Shown piece after piece: positions 34,028-43,728 of a stretch of DNA of 64,000 nucleotides; the stretch's first letter is position 1, and each line of letters starts with the position of its first letter. The DNA is taken from contig JANSXH010000014.1 in assembly GCA_024743055.1 (NCBI GenBank), positions 1-64,000 of the forward strand, given 5' to 3'. The position numbers and the translations under genes are program-made. This DNA comes from Pseudomonadota bacterium. Its GTDB lineage: Bacteria; Pseudomonadota; Alphaproteobacteria; Sneathiellales; Sneathiellaceae. Under the pieces are notes generated by a model. It searched no databases, was not told the DNA's origin, and saw only the letters and a program-made list of their open reading frames with translations.

Positions 34028-35134
34028 ATGATTACGTCCCTTGCCAGATTTTTTGATGGCAAAACCGCAAAGCCGCATTCGGTGCTTTTGGAACTCACTG
34101 AAACTACCCTGCAAGTCAAAAACGATACAGGAGACATGCTGGGATATTGGCCCTATGAAGTGCTCCGGGACCAGAATGCCGGAAAAGGAAGAGATGAAGT
34201 TAGCCTTTCTGTTGGGGCTGGTGATCATGCTCGTATCATTGTCAGCGATACGGTTTTTATCAATGAATTGGAAAAGAAATGTCCGGACCTGCGTAAACGG
34301 CGACCGACGTCTGCTGGCTGGTGGAAGCCATATGCCTATTGGGGCGGTGGGGCGGCTCTATCTCTTATTGTCTTGTTTGCCTTCGTTCTGCCGTTTCTCT
34401 CCCTTCAAATTGCTCGGTGGGTTCCAGATGATATCCGGGCGGATATTGGGGCAGAAACACAGGAATTCTTTGTCAAATCCATTGCAAAACGCGAAAAAAT
34501 TCCACCGGAAACCGCTATTTGTATGAGCGGCGATGGGCAGAAGCACTTGGATACACTCATTTCTAACCTAGCCGCGGGATTGCCAGAAGAGCTTCCGGAA
34601 GTCGAAGTTACTGTCCTTAAAACCAAGGGAGCTAATGCTTTTGCCCTACCAGGAGGCAGGCTTCTCGTATTTTCCGGGTTGATTGATCTTGCAGATAGCC
34701 CAAACGGTCTCGCGGGCGTTCTCGCCCATGAATTGGCCCATGCCCATCATCGCCATCCAACCCAGCTGATTGTCTCAAACGCTGGAATTGCAACGGTTTT
34801 CAGTTTGTTACTCGGGGATGTTTCTGGAGGGACATTTCTCGCAACCATGGGCCAAATGGCCGTCGGTTCGGCTTATAGTAGAGATTATGAGAGGGAGGCC
34901 GATGAGACCGGGATCGAGCTAATGCGAGCAGCACAGTATGATATATCGCCCATGATCCCCCTCATGCAAACCATGGCAAAGAAAAATGAAGTGAATGAAA
35001 CCGGTGTTCTCTCGCTCGTCAATACCCATCCTGGAACGGAAGAGCGTGTCACGCTTTTGGAGGAGGCAGGAACCAGAGGCGGACCCGCGTTGTCGCCCGA
35101 AGAGTGGTCGGCGGTTAAAGCCATTTGTAAATAA
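34028..35134 (+). CDS. M48-family metallopeptidase
   Basis: 368 residues. The N-terminal part (1-100) is cytosolic and unassigned, followed by one membrane helix (about 107-129). The peptidase domain has LAHELAHAHHRHP with zinc ligands H234 and H238 and catalytic E235, and a third ligand Glu in DYEREADETG. This BepA/LoiP-like M48 family works in the envelope. It starts one base after the DUF898 stop and is translationally coupled. Ends convergent with dinB. Confidence 0.88.
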   Translation: MITSLARFFDGKTAKPHSVLLELTETTLQVKNDTGDMLGYWPYEVLRDQNAGKGRDEVSLSVGAGDHARIIVSDTVFINELEKKCPDLRKRRPTSAGWWKPYAYWGGGAALSLIVLFAFVLPFLSLQIARWVPDDIRADIGAETQEFFVKSIAKREKIPPETAICMSGDGQKHLDTLISNLAAGLPEELPEVEVTVLKTKGANAFALPGGRLLVFSGLIDLADSPNGLAGVLAHELAHAHHRHPTQLIVSNAGIATVFSLLLGDVSGGTFLATMGQMAVGSAYSRDYEREADETGIELMRAAQYDISPMIPLMQTMAKKNEVNETGVLSLVNTHPGTEERVTLLEEAGTRGGPALSPEEWSAVKAICK

Positions 35135-35142
35135 CCGAGCTA

Positions 35143-36426
35143 TTACTTTGCTTTTTTAATTTTGAGGCTACGACCTTTGCTGATGGCAGTATCTCCGAAT
35201 TTTTCGCGGACTTTGTCCATTGCGGATTCGATTTCCTTATCGTGACTTGAGTTTTTTGTCAGGAGGTCGGGCTTGTCGGCATCCTCTATGGAGCCAAAGC
35301 TACTGATCCCGACACCAATCAGTCGAAAATTCTTGCCCACAACCGCCTTTTCCAAGAGCGGTTTAACCTCCCGATACAAGGTGGTGGCTAGCTGAGTCGG
35401 TTGCGGCAATGTATGGCTGCGGGTGAGGGTTTTAAAATCGCCGGTTTTCAATTTGAGAGTTATGGTTTTTCCAGCCTTGCCGGAGGATTTCAAGCGCTTT
35501 GACACCCGCTCGCATTGCGGCCAAAGGCGGGCCAGCAATATCTCAATATCGGCAATATCCGTGCTGAAGGTCGTTTCCGCAGAGATACTCTTGGCCTTTT
35601 GGCCGGCATGAACCGTGCGGCTATCCTGTCCGCGAGACAGATTGTACAGGCGACTTCCCATAACCCCGTAACGAGCCACCAGATCTGCCTCCTCGCGATG
35701 CTGCAACTGCCCGATGGAGGTTATCCCTTCAGAGGCAAGTTTACGATTGAGCGCCTTGCCAACCCCCCAGATATCACTTACCGGCCTTGGAGCGAGGAAT
35801 TCGAGGGCTTCAGCCCTGCCGATAACAGCAAAACCGTTGGGCTTGTCGAGATCGGAAGCGAGCTTTGCCAGATATTTATTGTAGCTAAGACCAACAGAGA
35901 CGGTAATGCCAATCTCCCGTTCAATTTCCCGGGCGAGCCAGGCCATGGACTGGGCAGCGGAACGACGGTGAAGGGCTTCAGTTCCCGTGAGGTCGAGAAA
36001 TGCTTCATCAAGGGACAGGGGTTCGATATCCGGGGTCAGTTTTTTGAATAAGACATGGATTTCCTTGCTGACCTCTGAGTATTTTTTCATGTTCGGCGCA
36101 ACGATATTGGCGTCAGGACACAGTCTTTTCGCCTTGAACAGGGGCATGGCCGACCGAACCCCGGACAAGCGAGCAATATAGCAGCAGGTTGATACAACGC
36201 TTCTGGCTCCGTCATAGGCCATGATTAGGGGTTTGTTGTCGAGCTCCGGGTTATCGCGCTTTTCAACAGCAGCATAAAAGGCGTCGCAATCCACATGAGC
36301 AAGGCTGAGATCGAACAATTCCGGGTGATAGAGGGTCTTCGGGGAACGGCATTCAGGACAACGCTCCGGCGCTTTTTCCAGCTCCGTTTCGATGATGCTC
36401 AGGCAGTGTCGACACAAGGCTTGCAT
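35143..36426 (-). CDS. dinB: DNA polymerase IV (Y family)
   Basis: 427 residues, error-prone translesion polymerase. Active-site motifs: AHVDCDAFYAAVE, and SLDEAFLDLTG with the catalytic Asp-Glu pair. A distinctive N-terminal extension carries two CxxC pairs (C5/C8 and C23/C26), a probable zinc site found in alphaproteobacterial DinB. The C-terminal end is lysine-rich. It starts 20 bp after the ROK-kinase stop and is last in the DUF3572-HAD-ROK-dinB set. No LexA-type box can be identified with confidence. Confidence 0.94.
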   Translation of the reverse strand: MQALCRHCLSIIETELEKAPERCPECRSPKTLYHPELFDLSLAHVDCDAFYAAVEKRDNPELDNKPLIMAYDGARSVVSTCCYIARLSGVRSAMPLFKAKRLCPDANIVAPNMKKYSEVSKEIHVLFKKLTPDIEPLSLDEAFLDLTGTEALHRRSAAQSMAWLAREIEREIGITVSVGLSYNKYLAKLASDLDKPNGFAVIGRAEALEFLAPRPVSDIWGVGKALNRKLASEGITSIGQLQHREEADLVARYGVMGSRLYNLSRGQDSRTVHAGQKAKSISAETTFSTDIADIEILLARLWPQCERVSKRLKSSGKAGKTITLKLKTGDFKTLTRSHTLPQPTQLATTLYREVKPLLEKAVVGKNFRLIGVGISSFGSIEDADKPDLLTKNSSHDKEIESAMDKVREKFGDTAISKGRSLKIKKAK

Positions 36427-36446
36427 TGCCTTATTTCCTTATTTCA

Positions 36447-37349
36447 TCAACTAGATTGCGGCCACAGCCATGCAGCCCCGCGAACTCCAGATGAATCTCC
36501 ATGTTTTGCCTTGACCATCCGGGTCGTGAGGCCGTCCGAAAAGGCATATTCCTGCAAAAGTGGCGGCACGTTGACATACAGTCGCGAAATATTCGACAGT
36601 CCGCCCCCGATAACGATGACATCCGGATCCAGTATGTTGATGACGACTGTCAGGGCTTTTGCCAGACGCCGTTCATAGGTAGTCAAGGTGCGCTGGGCGG
36701 CGGCATCACCATGTTCGGCGCTCTTGACGATCTCCTCAGCCTTGGGGCCGGATGCACTGATAGGGTCATGGGCCCGGCTGAGGCCGCTGCCGCTTAAAAA
36801 AGTCTCATTGCATCCTTGCTTGCCACAATAACAGTCCAGGCCCGGCCGCTCGTTATTATTGGGCCAGGGAAGGGGGGTATGGCCCCATTCACCGCAGATG
36901 GAATTCCCGCCTTCCAATACTTCTCCGTTGACAACGATACCACCGCCGACACCTGTGCCTAAGATGACCCCAAAGACCACAGAGGCGCCCTTGCCAGCCC
37001 CATCTGTAGCTTCTGACAGAGCAAAGCAGTTGGCATCATTAGCGAGCCGTACAGATCTACCAAGGGCAGCTGCGAGATCTTCTTGAAGAGGTTGGCCGAT
37101 CAACTCGGTCGTATTGGCATTTTTGATAAAGCCAGTTTTAAGAGAGACCGCACCTGGAATGCCGATACCAACTGTTCCCGTCTCGCCTATTTCGTCTTCA
37201 ATATCTTTGATCAGAGCCAGAATATTATCGACAATCGGTTGATAACTTCCTCTTGGAGTAGGAACTCTTTTGCGCAACAGCTCTTCGCCGGATTCGGACA
37301 GAACAATTGCTTCGGTCTTTGTTCCGCCTAGATCGACACCAATTCGCAT
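36447..37349 (-). CDS. ROK-family sugar kinase
   Basis: 300 residues. The N-terminal phosphate motif GVDLGGTKTEAIVL is at 3-16 and the ROK zinc-binding region GHTPLPW...CYCGKQGCNETFLSG follows the sugar-binding GEWGH. Members act on fructose, glucose, mannose or N-acetylglucosamine; this resembles Mak/NagK but the substrate is not decided. The ATG overlaps the HAD gene's stop by one base (TGATG). Confidence 0.88.
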   Translation of the reverse strand: MRIGVDLGGTKTEAIVLSESGEELLRKRVPTPRGSYQPIVDNILALIKDIEDEIGETGTVGIGIPGAVSLKTGFIKNANTTELIGQPLQEDLAAALGRSVRLANDANCFALSEATDGAGKGASVVFGVILGTGVGGGIVVNGEVLEGGNSICGEWGHTPLPWPNNNERPGLDCYCGKQGCNETFLSGSGLSRAHDPISASGPKAEEIVKSAEHGDAAAQRTLTTYERRLAKALTVVINILDPDVIVIGGGLSNISRLYVNVPPLLQEYAFSDGLTTRMVKAKHGDSSGVRGAAWLWPQSS

Positions 37350-38020
37350 CAGTATTCCCCGGTCTCTATGTGTTTGATAATATGGGCTTCAATCTCTGGC
37401 CAATTATAAAGACGGGTATGGCTATGCTCCGCTGGGCCGAGTAGAGAGGATAGGCGCTCATCGGCGATATAATGCAGCCTGTGCACATGAGAGGCATGGA
37501 GATTGACGGAGCTGTGGTTGTTTGGGATGTCGTCAATAAAGTAGGACGGTGCCTCCAATTTATGGGTGAGGTAACGGACGACCTGTCCTTTGCTGCCGAT
37601 ATTGGCAATCAGCGGATAGTCCATCCCCTTGTCCTTAAGGCCTGCGCGCCGGTTATCCGCATATTTTGGCGGCACATTGCTGAGAACAACGATCTGGGCA
37701 TGCTGGCTTAGAGACTCAAGTCCCTCTGCCGCACCTTCCACGGCAGGTAGCCCCTCACAACAGTATTTGAAAAAGTCTGATAGCATCGTGCCAACTTCTT
37801 CTTGTGGAATAGGCTCCTTATCGGCAACTCTCCGTATATTGCCGGTTAGGGCGAAGGAACTCCAGTCAAAGAACAGCTTTTGGGATTCGAGGAATTCTTC
37901 AAGCCCCACCATGAAATTGAACAGGACTTCGTCCGCATCGGTGACAATCAGCGGGCGAGAGGGATCAATATGCAAATTGTCCAGCTGAGGAAGGACCTCT
38001 TCATGAATACCTGATTTCAT
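37349..38020 (-). CDS. HAD-like hydrolase
   Basis: 223 residues. The opening VTDADEVLFNFMVGLEEF has the DxD nucleophile (D24/D26 region); VVLSNVPP is the second motif and YFIDDIPNNHSS the third. Possibly a phosphatase; unusual in that the first motif is DADEV rather than DxDGT. Overlaps the ROK gene by one base and starts two bases after the DUF3572 gene. Substrate unknown. Confidence 0.8.
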   Translation of the reverse strand: MKSGIHEEVLPQLDNLHIDPSRPLIVTDADEVLFNFMVGLEEFLESQKLFFDWSSFALTGNIRRVADKEPIPQEEVGTMLSDFFKYCCEGLPAVEGAAEGLESLSQHAQIVVLSNVPPKYADNRRAGLKDKGMDYPLIANIGSKGQVVRYLTHKLEAPSYFIDDIPNNHSSVNLHASHVHRLHYIADERLSSLLGPAEHSHTRLYNWPEIEAHIIKHIETGEY

Positions 38021-38022
38021 GG

Positions 38023-38298
38023 TCAGTAACTCTCTTGCACGGCGCCCGGTAGAAATTGGCGAGCGCGGGCAGGGCTGGTCGGGTCCAGTCCTTCAGACTG
38101 ACAAAAATCAACGAGAATTTCTTCATGACCAAGCAGGAAATCAAGAACACCGGCAAGAACTTCCTGGCGGTCAGTCGAGTTCGCAAGGTCAGTCGGTGAT
38201 ATTCCGGTTTCCGTGATCATCCAGCCTAGCTTCTCCTCATCTCCTGCCAGATATGTGAGGGCCTGAAGGGCCAAAATCTCCGATTGTTCGTTGTTCAT
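38023..38298 (-). CDS. DUF3572-family protein
   Basis: 91 residues, all helical, soluble. The alphaproteobacterial DUF3572 pattern is clear: ILALQALTYLAGDEEKLGWM, a short linker and VLAGVLDFLLGHEEILVDFC. It sits divergently next to divK as in Caulobacter and many relatives. Role unknown; the acidic helical bundle suggests protein binding. Confidence 0.85.
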   Translation of the reverse strand: MNNEQSEILALQALTYLAGDEEKLGWMITETGISPTDLANSTDRQEVLAGVLDFLLGHEEILVDFCQSEGLDPTSPARARQFLPGAVQESY

Positions 38299-38503
38299 GA
38301 TAATTTTTCTTGGCTTAGGCAGCAGTTTCGTAAGGGAAAATTAAACATATTTCGGTTTATTGGGTACTAATGATAGTCTTATGTCGTAATTATTGGAAAC
38401 CCACAATATATGAAACCTGTGGATTTTGTGATTTCCGCAATAAGACTCTCAATAAATTTGGGCCAACAGAAGTTGTTGACCGCGTAAAATGGACGTTCAG
38501 AAA

Positions 38504-38866
38504 ATGAAGACAGTATTGATTGTCGAAGATAACGAACTAAATATGAAGTTGTTCCATGATCTATTGGATGCACATGGGTATAACACCTTGCAAACAAAAG
38601 ACGGTATGGAAGCGTTGAGTTTGGCGAGAGAACATACTCCGGATCTTATCCTTATGGATATTCAATTACCTGAGGTGTCCGGGTTGGAAGTCACTAAGTG
38701 GATAAAAGAGGATGAGGCGTTGAAGTCTATTCCTGTTATCGCCGTAACTGCCTTCGCTATGAAGGGGGATGAAGAAAAAATCCGGGAGGGGGGCTGCGAG
38801 GCTTATGTCGCCAAGCCTATTTCCGTCGAAAGTTTCCTGAGCACAGTTAAAGAATTTTTGGACTGA
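38504..38866 (+). CDS. divK: Cell-cycle response regulator DivK
   Basis: 120 residues, a single receiver domain. Acidic E8/D9, phospho-acceptor D52 ([11 protein letters not shown]), Thr in [11 protein letters not shown] and the conserved Lys (YVAKPISVE) are all present. Matches Caulobacter DivK in these stretches; it relays phosphorylation state from PleC/DivJ to DivL and CckA. ATG 38504 chosen because it matches the family N-terminus; an upstream ATG is at 38489. Four bases separate its stop from the pleD start. Confidence 0.93.
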   Translation: MKTVLIVEDNELNMKLFHDLLDAHGYNTLQTKDGMEALSLAREHTPDLILMDIQLPEVSGLEVTKWIKEDEALKSIPVIAVTAFAMKGDEEKIREGGCEAYVAKPISVESFLSTVKEFLD

Positions 38867-38870
38867 ATGT

Positions 38871-40250
38871 ATGTCAGCGCGCATCCTCGTCGTTGATGAC
38901 GTCATACCTAATGTCAAAATTCTCGAAGCGAAGCTGTCGGTTGAGTATTATGATGTAATCGCCGCCTATAATGGGCCGGACGCGCTGGAAATTGCGTTTG
39001 AAACTCCTCCTGACTTGATTTTGCTTGATGTCATGATGCCTCAGATGGATGGATTTGAAGTCTGCCGTCGCCTAAAGAAAGATGCTCGCACCGCCCATAT
39101 TCCCGTGATCATGGTCACCGCCCTCAGCGAGGCAACAGATCGTGTGCAAGGGCTGGAAGCTGGTGCAGATGATTTTCTGACCAAGCCAGTTGATGATGAT
39201 GCCCTGTTTGCCCGGGTAAAATCCTTATTGCGTCTCAAGATGATGATGGACGAGTTTCGCCTTCGGGAAGAAACAAGTTCGGATCTGGGAGTTATCAATA
39301 CTTCCGAAGACAAGGAAGAAACCACTGTCCGCGCCCGTATTCTGGTGATCGACGACAATGAGTTTTCCGCCCGGCAGATGAAGGAAGTCTATGCTGAGGC
39401 CTATGACATCACTATGGAATCGGACATGGAGGAAGCACAGGTCCTGTTGCGGGGCGGGGATTACGATCTTGTGGTCGTCAGCCTTGATTCTGCGCAGTAT
39501 GACCCGTTGCGCCTTTGTTCGCGAATTCGCACTTTTGAAGAAACCCGACAATTGCCAATCCTGACTCTTGTGGATGAGGTTGATAAAGACAAGCTTATGA
39601 AAGGGCTTGAGATCGGTATCAATGATTATGTGATGCGTCCTATCGATACTAATGAGCTTATCGTTCGGACCAAGACGCAGGTTCTCAGGAAGCAGTATCA
39701 GGATCGTCTACGTCATAACTATCACCGCAGCATGGAATTGGCGGTCACCGACAGCCTAACGGGCCTCTATAACCGCAGATACATGAAAAACCATCTGGAT
39801 GCGCTGCTGCAGCGGGCTAATATGGACTATAAACCCGTTTCTGTTCTGATCATGGATATCGACTATTTCAAGAACGTCAATGACAGCTATGGTCATGATG
39901 TGGGCGATGATGTCATCAAAGGCTTTGCCAGTCGCATTGGCAAAAGTGTCCGGGGTGTGGATCTTGCCTGCCGCTATGGCGGTGAGGAATTTGTGGTGGT
40001 TATGCCGGACACGGATTTGGCTGTCGCCTCAAGTGTCTCGGAACGGCTACGTCGCCAGATTGCTGATCAGACCTTCAAGGATGCCAAAGGAACCTATGAA
40101 CTAGCGATCACCTGCTCAATCGGGGTGACAGTCTCAAGAGAACAGGAAGATTCCGACAGTCTATTGAAAAGGGCCGATGAGGCCCTGTACGCGGCCAAGC
40201 GAGACGGTCGTAATCGTGTTGTGGTCAATTCAGCGAGTGTCGCTGCCTGA
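38871..40250 (+). CDS. pleD: PleD, response regulator with diguanylate cyclase output
   Basis: 459 residues, REC-REC-GGDEF as in Caulobacter PleD. The first receiver has D53 (LLDVMMPQMDG); the second (about 155-275) is degenerate, with VVVSLDSAQYD at the acceptor place, serving for dimerisation. The catalytic GGEEF is at 370-374 and the I-site RxxD (RGVD) at 361-364, giving product inhibition. It makes c-di-GMP at the stalked/old pole in the cell cycle. Cotranscribed with divK. Confidence 0.95.
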   Translation: MSARILVVDDVIPNVKILEAKLSVEYYDVIAAYNGPDALEIAFETPPDLILLDVMMPQMDGFEVCRRLKKDARTAHIPVIMVTALSEATDRVQGLEAGADDFLTKPVDDDALFARVKSLLRLKMMMDEFRLREETSSDLGVINTSEDKEETTVRARILVIDDNEFSARQMKEVYAEAYDITMESDMEEAQVLLRGGDYDLVVVSLDSAQYDPLRLCSRIRTFEETRQLPILTLVDEVDKDKLMKGLEIGINDYVMRPIDTNELIVRTKTQVLRKQYQDRLRHNYHRSMELAVTDSLTGLYNRRYMKNHLDALLQRANMDYKPVSVLIMDIDYFKNVNDSYGHDVGDDVIKGFASRIGKSVRGVDLACRYGGEEFVVVMPDTDLAVASSVSERLRRQIADQTFKDAKGTYELAITCSIGVTVSREQEDSDSLLKRADEALYAAKRDGRNRVVVNSASVAA

Positions 40251-40296
40251 CCTTGAATTGACAGGCGCTACAGTTAGCCACTTAATGCCCGTCGAA

Positions 40297-40329
40297 AAAA
40301 AGGCCGCGCTGAAATAGCGCGGCCTTTTT
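40297..40329. terminator. Bidirectional terminator between pleD and rpmG
   Basis: Stem aaaaaggccgcgct / agcgcggccttttt with a five-base loop: A run on one side, T run on the other, so it can stop transcripts from either direction. Confidence 0.92.
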
Positions 40330-40348
40330 GATTCCAATTTTTTAGAAG

Positions 40349-40516
40349 CTATTTGATTTTGGCTTCTTTGAATTCCACATGCTTGCGGGCCACCGGATCA
40401 TATTTTTTCATGACCATTTTCTCGGTCAGAGTCCGTGGGTTTTTCTTGGTAACATAGTAAAAGCCCGTATCTGCCGTGCTTACCAGTTTGATTTTCAATG
40501 TTGTCGGCTTCGCCAT
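40349..40516 (-). CDS. rpmG: 50S ribosomal protein L33
   Basis: 55 residues, basic. Matches bacterial L33 in [19 protein letters not shown] and the end [18 protein letters not shown]. It has no cysteines, so it is the zinc-independent (C-minus) form. The true start is ATG 40516; the frame is open further upstream but the earlier part is unrelated. Neighbour of pleD as in other alphaproteobacteria. Confidence 0.96.
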   Translation of the reverse strand: MAKPTTLKIKLVSTADTGFYYVTKKNPRTLTEKMVMKKYDPVARKHVEFKEAKIK

Positions 40517-40619
40517 GTCGGTGACTCCAATAGGCCCCTGAACCTTCACAGGAGCAATAAATATTCGAGGCTCGGAAAATACGGATTTAAACGCCCAAGT
40601 CAAGCCTGACCTTCACATA

Positions 40620-41786
40620 TTAGCGATTATTCTGTGCTTTCGATTGTCGGAAGAACTGGAAAAGAGCGAGCAGGACAAATATTAGGCAGACAGCGGCGAA
40701 CGTGAAGGGCATGCCATGGGGTTCAACGACTTCCATAGCTGCACCAGCCATTGCCGGCCCAACAAGACTTCCCAACCCCCAAAGGGCCCCAACAGCTGCT
40801 GTCGCCGTAATTAAATCTCCTCCCCGAAACTGCTGGCCCATGATGGCCAGGGCAATGGTATAGGTTCCAACCACGGCCCCGCCCCAGATGATCAGCATGG
40901 GCCATAGCAACAGGGGATAGGGGATCAGAAGCGGTAGGAGTAGGGCGCCGGCAACACCCAAAACCCCACAACCGCAAATGACGATCAGCCTGTCAAATTT
41001 GTCCGCCAGCCAGCCGATGGGAATTTGCAGCACAATATTCCCGGCAAGCAAAGCAGTAGTCATCAGCACAGCCGTTTCCTGGATTTGCCCGCTCTTGACC
41101 CCATAGACTGGCATCAAAGTGAGGACGGATCCGTCAAAGAATGCCACAAGCAAGGTGGCGGCGCTAATCATCGGAGCTATTATAAGAAATCTTAGGATGG
41201 AGAATTTGCTTTTCTCACTCAAATTCGGAAAACGATCCCCAACCATCAGGAAAGCAATTCCTGCCGAGAGCACGATCAATCCTGAAACGATAAAGGGAAG
41301 GGTGCCCTCTGCCCCCAATATGTTGATCAGGATGGGTCCTGTAGCAAAACCGCAAGTCATGAACGAGACATAGATGGCGATGGTGCGGCCCCGAGTTTCT
41401 TCCTTTGCAATTGTATTGATCCAGGTTTCGCTGATCAGAAACAATATGGCCATGCCGAAACCGATCAGAAACCGGAGGAAAAACCAGAAGATTATATTGT
41501 CAGAGATGGCGAGCGCCATAATGCAGCCGGTCGAGAGTATTAGCCCACCCCACAGCATCGGACCAACGCCTGTGATCCGTGTCCATCCTGGGATCAGCGG
41601 CGATCCAATGAGAAAGGCAACTGCGGGCATAGATCCCATGATCCCAATTATGTCGCTGCCAAATCCTCGCCTTTCCAGTGAAAGAGAGACAAGCGGAACT
41701 GACAGGCTCAAGGCCATAGCCATAGCTGTGACCGCGGCGATAATGGCGACCAGAGCCAATGTGTTGTCTGGTTGCCGTTCGGACAT
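40620..41786 (-). CDS. MFS transporter (YcaD-like)
   Basis: 388 residues, 12 membrane segments. The loop between helices 2 and 3 is GSPLIPGWTRITGVGPMLWGG and another cytosolic loop is GWLADKFDRLIV, typical of the major facilitator superfamily; ETWINTIAKEETRGRTIAIY in the 4/5 region matches the YcaD-like group. Substrate unknown. It is 15 bp after the NUDIX gene, at the end of a leftward run. Confidence 0.88.
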   Translation of the reverse strand: MSERQPDNTLALVAIIAAVTAMAMALSLSVPLVSLSLERRGFGSDIIGIMGSMPAVAFLIGSPLIPGWTRITGVGPMLWGGLILSTGCIMALAISDNIIFWFFLRFLIGFGMAILFLISETWINTIAKEETRGRTIAIYVSFMTCGFATGPILINILGAEGTLPFIVSGLIVLSAGIAFLMVGDRFPNLSEKSKFSILRFLIIAPMISAATLLVAFFDGSVLTLMPVYGVKSGQIQETAVLMTTALLAGNIVLQIPIGWLADKFDRLIVICGCGVLGVAGALLLPLLIPYPLLLWPMLIIWGGAVVGTYTIALAIMGQQFRGGDLITATAAVGALWGLGSLVGPAMAGAAMEVVEPHGMPFTFAAVCLIFVLLALFQFFRQSKAQNNR

Positions 41787-41801
41787 GACAGAGGTCTCAA
41801 T

Positions 41802-42434
41802 TCAGATGCTGCGGATCAAGGGCTTTCCGCGAAAATACGTGAACAGAGGTACATTGAGGGAATTGGGCTGTTTCGTCGACAGTTTTTTTTCAAGTTCTTC
41901 CAAGACAAATTCGGTGACATCAACGAGGGGCATTTTGTAGGCATCCTCAACAGATATCCATTTCAGGTCGATCAGCTCTCCTGAGCCTCCGAGATCGCCT
42001 GTGACATGCTTTGCCTCTACCATTAAAAACCGTGTGTTGAAGCGGATCGGGCTGATAGAAGGTGTGATGGCACGGGCGACATAATCCAGGTTGGAAAAGT
42101 CCGGCACAAGAGTGTTTTCTCTCAGATTCCCTAGAACGAGACCAGTTTCTTCATGTGTTTCCCGTACAGCTGCTGCCGCAACTGCATCGGCCATATCGGA
42201 CGGTCTGGATAACATGTCGCGCACGTTTGGAATAAGTGGAGCAGAGGGCTTGAGAAAGGCATCTTCCTTATCTACCCTTCCGCCAGGGAACACATAAACA
42301 TCCGGTAGAAATCGATGCCCCTTTGCCCGCTTGCCCATCAGCACATGAGTTTTCCCGCCTATTTTTTCATAAATGACAAGGCTGGAGGCGTGCCGTGGCG
42401 TGACAGGTTTTTCTGTTTGTAATGGTTGGGTCAT
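41802..42434 (-). CDS. NUDIX hydrolase (paralogue 2)
   Basis: 210 residues. The NUDIX box is split: GGRVDKED is separated from RETHEETGL by a ~35-residue insertion, as in the CoA-diphosphatase-type NUDT19 group. Other family stretches: KAKGHRFLPDVYVFPGG and IDLKWISVEDAYKM near the end. Its ATG overlaps the stop of the other NUDIX gene (ATGA). Likely hydrolyses a nucleoside diphosphate derivative. Confidence 0.85.
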   Translation of the reverse strand: MTQPLQTEKPVTPRHASSLVIYEKIGGKTHVLMGKRAKGHRFLPDVYVFPGGRVDKEDAFLKPSAPLIPNVRDMLSRPSDMADAVAAAAVRETHEETGLVLGNLRENTLVPDFSNLDYVARAITPSISPIRFNTRFLMVEAKHVTGDLGGSGELIDLKWISVEDAYKMPLVDVTEFVLEELEKKLSTKQPNSLNVPLFTYFRGKPLIRSI

Positions 42435-43150
42435 TCTTCAGCAAACACTCGCTTGCCGTAGCGCATTTGGAACATTGGCACTGGCTGGTTTGCTTCTCTT
42501 GGCGGGTTGGTTTTTAAAAATGTATCCGCATATCCCAATACTCTTTCTGTAATCAGCGGAATGTCCAGATCCAGAGCCTGCTTGATGGTTACCCATTTTA
42601 GATCCAAGAGTTCTCCAGAACCTTTTAAGCTGCCCTCCAGGTTTTCGGCATCGGCGACAAAAAATCGGGTGTTGAAGCGTTTCTTGCGCGATGGAGGTGT
42701 CACTGCACGGGCAATGTAATCGAGTTTTGAAAGATCCGGTCCGGTAGTCAGCGATCCAAATTGATTCCAGACATCCAGCTTTGACTTCTTTGGTACCGGA
42801 TGGGAGGCCGCGAGCATCAAGCCAGTTTCTTCAAACGTCTCGCGAATGGCCGCCGTAGCCAGACCGCGCGCCCGCGCCGCATTGCAACCACCTCGGATCA
42901 GTCTCTCCAAGACATCATTCCGCAAATCACGGGCAGGGGGAATAAGGCTGTCACTGGCATCAACGCGTCCTCCCGGGAACACATAGGTGTTCGGCATGAA
43001 GCTGTGACGGGCACTTCTTTCACCCATCAAGACTTCTATTGTATTACGGCTTTTGCGATAGAGGATCAGGGTAGAGGCATCTTTGGGGCGGGGAGCTTTT
43101 GCACCGTCGGTTCTGTCTTCCGCGACGGTTCGTTTCTTATTGGGGCTCAT
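42431..43150 (-). CDS. NUDIX hydrolase (paralogue 1)
   Basis: 239 residues, same architecture as its downstream neighbour: FMPNTYVFPGGRVDASDS, a longer insertion with an arginine-rich stretch, then RETFEETGLMLA and LLDLKWVTIKQAL. An extra lysine/arginine-rich N-terminus of about 25 residues is disordered. The two genes look like a tandem duplication. The pair overlaps by four bases. Function as above. Confidence 0.85.
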   Translation of the reverse strand: MSPNKKRTVAEDRTDGAKAPRPKDASTLILYRKSRNTIEVLMGERSARHSFMPNTYVFPGGRVDASDSLIPPARDLRNDVLERLIRGGCNAARARGLATAAIRETFEETGLMLAASHPVPKKSKLDVWNQFGSLTTGPDLSKLDYIARAVTPPSRKKRFNTRFFVADAENLEGSLKGSGELLDLKWVTIKQALDLDIPLITERVLGYADTFLKTNPPREANQPVPMFQMRYGKRVFAEE

Positions 43151-43251
43151 TATTCAATTATCCTACTTTTCTGACAAATATGCCTTCTCCGGACAATCAA
43201 GTCCAGTATTGCCTTTGCACAGAATTTCAGAATGGCGGAAATCTGGGAGCT

Positions 43252-43635
43252 TTAGGTAAAATCGTTTCCAAAGCCGTGCATGCGCCTTGCCCACTGTATG
43301 CCGATCAGGGCGCCTTTGACCCGGGGCAGCAACCACAGCGCCGACACAAAGGAAACCGGGAGCCATATGGTGAGCTGAATCCAGGTGGCAGGGCTATAAG
43401 TCTGCTCAACAGCGAGAAGACCAGAAATCACAAAATGCAAGACGATTAGCATGGTGAAATAGGGCGGCGCATCATCCGCTCTTTGGTGATGAAGCTCCAG
43501 ACCGCAGTGGTCACAGCTATGCTTGACCTTGATATAGCCGTTAAAGACCTTGCCCACACCACATTCCGGGCATTTGCGGAAAAGGCCATTGCGAAAAGCC
43601 TGGCCTATGGATCTCTCAACAGTTGTTTCGCTCAT
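43252..43635 (-). CDS. DUF983 membrane protein
   Basis: 127 residues. Zinc-ribbon-like CPECG (near 19-23) and CDHCG (38-42) followed by two transmembrane helices. In many alphaproteobacteria DUF983 genes lie near rnr or cytochrome oxidase genes; here rnr is 93 bp upstream on the same strand. Function unknown. Confidence 0.85.
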   Translation of the reverse strand: MSETTVERSIGQAFRNGLFRKCPECGVGKVFNGYIKVKHSCDHCGLELHHQRADDAPPYFTMLIVLHFVISGLLAVEQTYSPATWIQLTIWLPVSFVSALWLLPRVKGALIGIQWARRMHGFGNDFT

Positions 43636-43728
43636 TTGACACCACTCATTCTCACTCGCAACAAGAATATCAGTAAATGGCTATTTAAAATACGGTGAAA
43701 AGGTCTTTGCGACACTCTGCCGCAGTAC

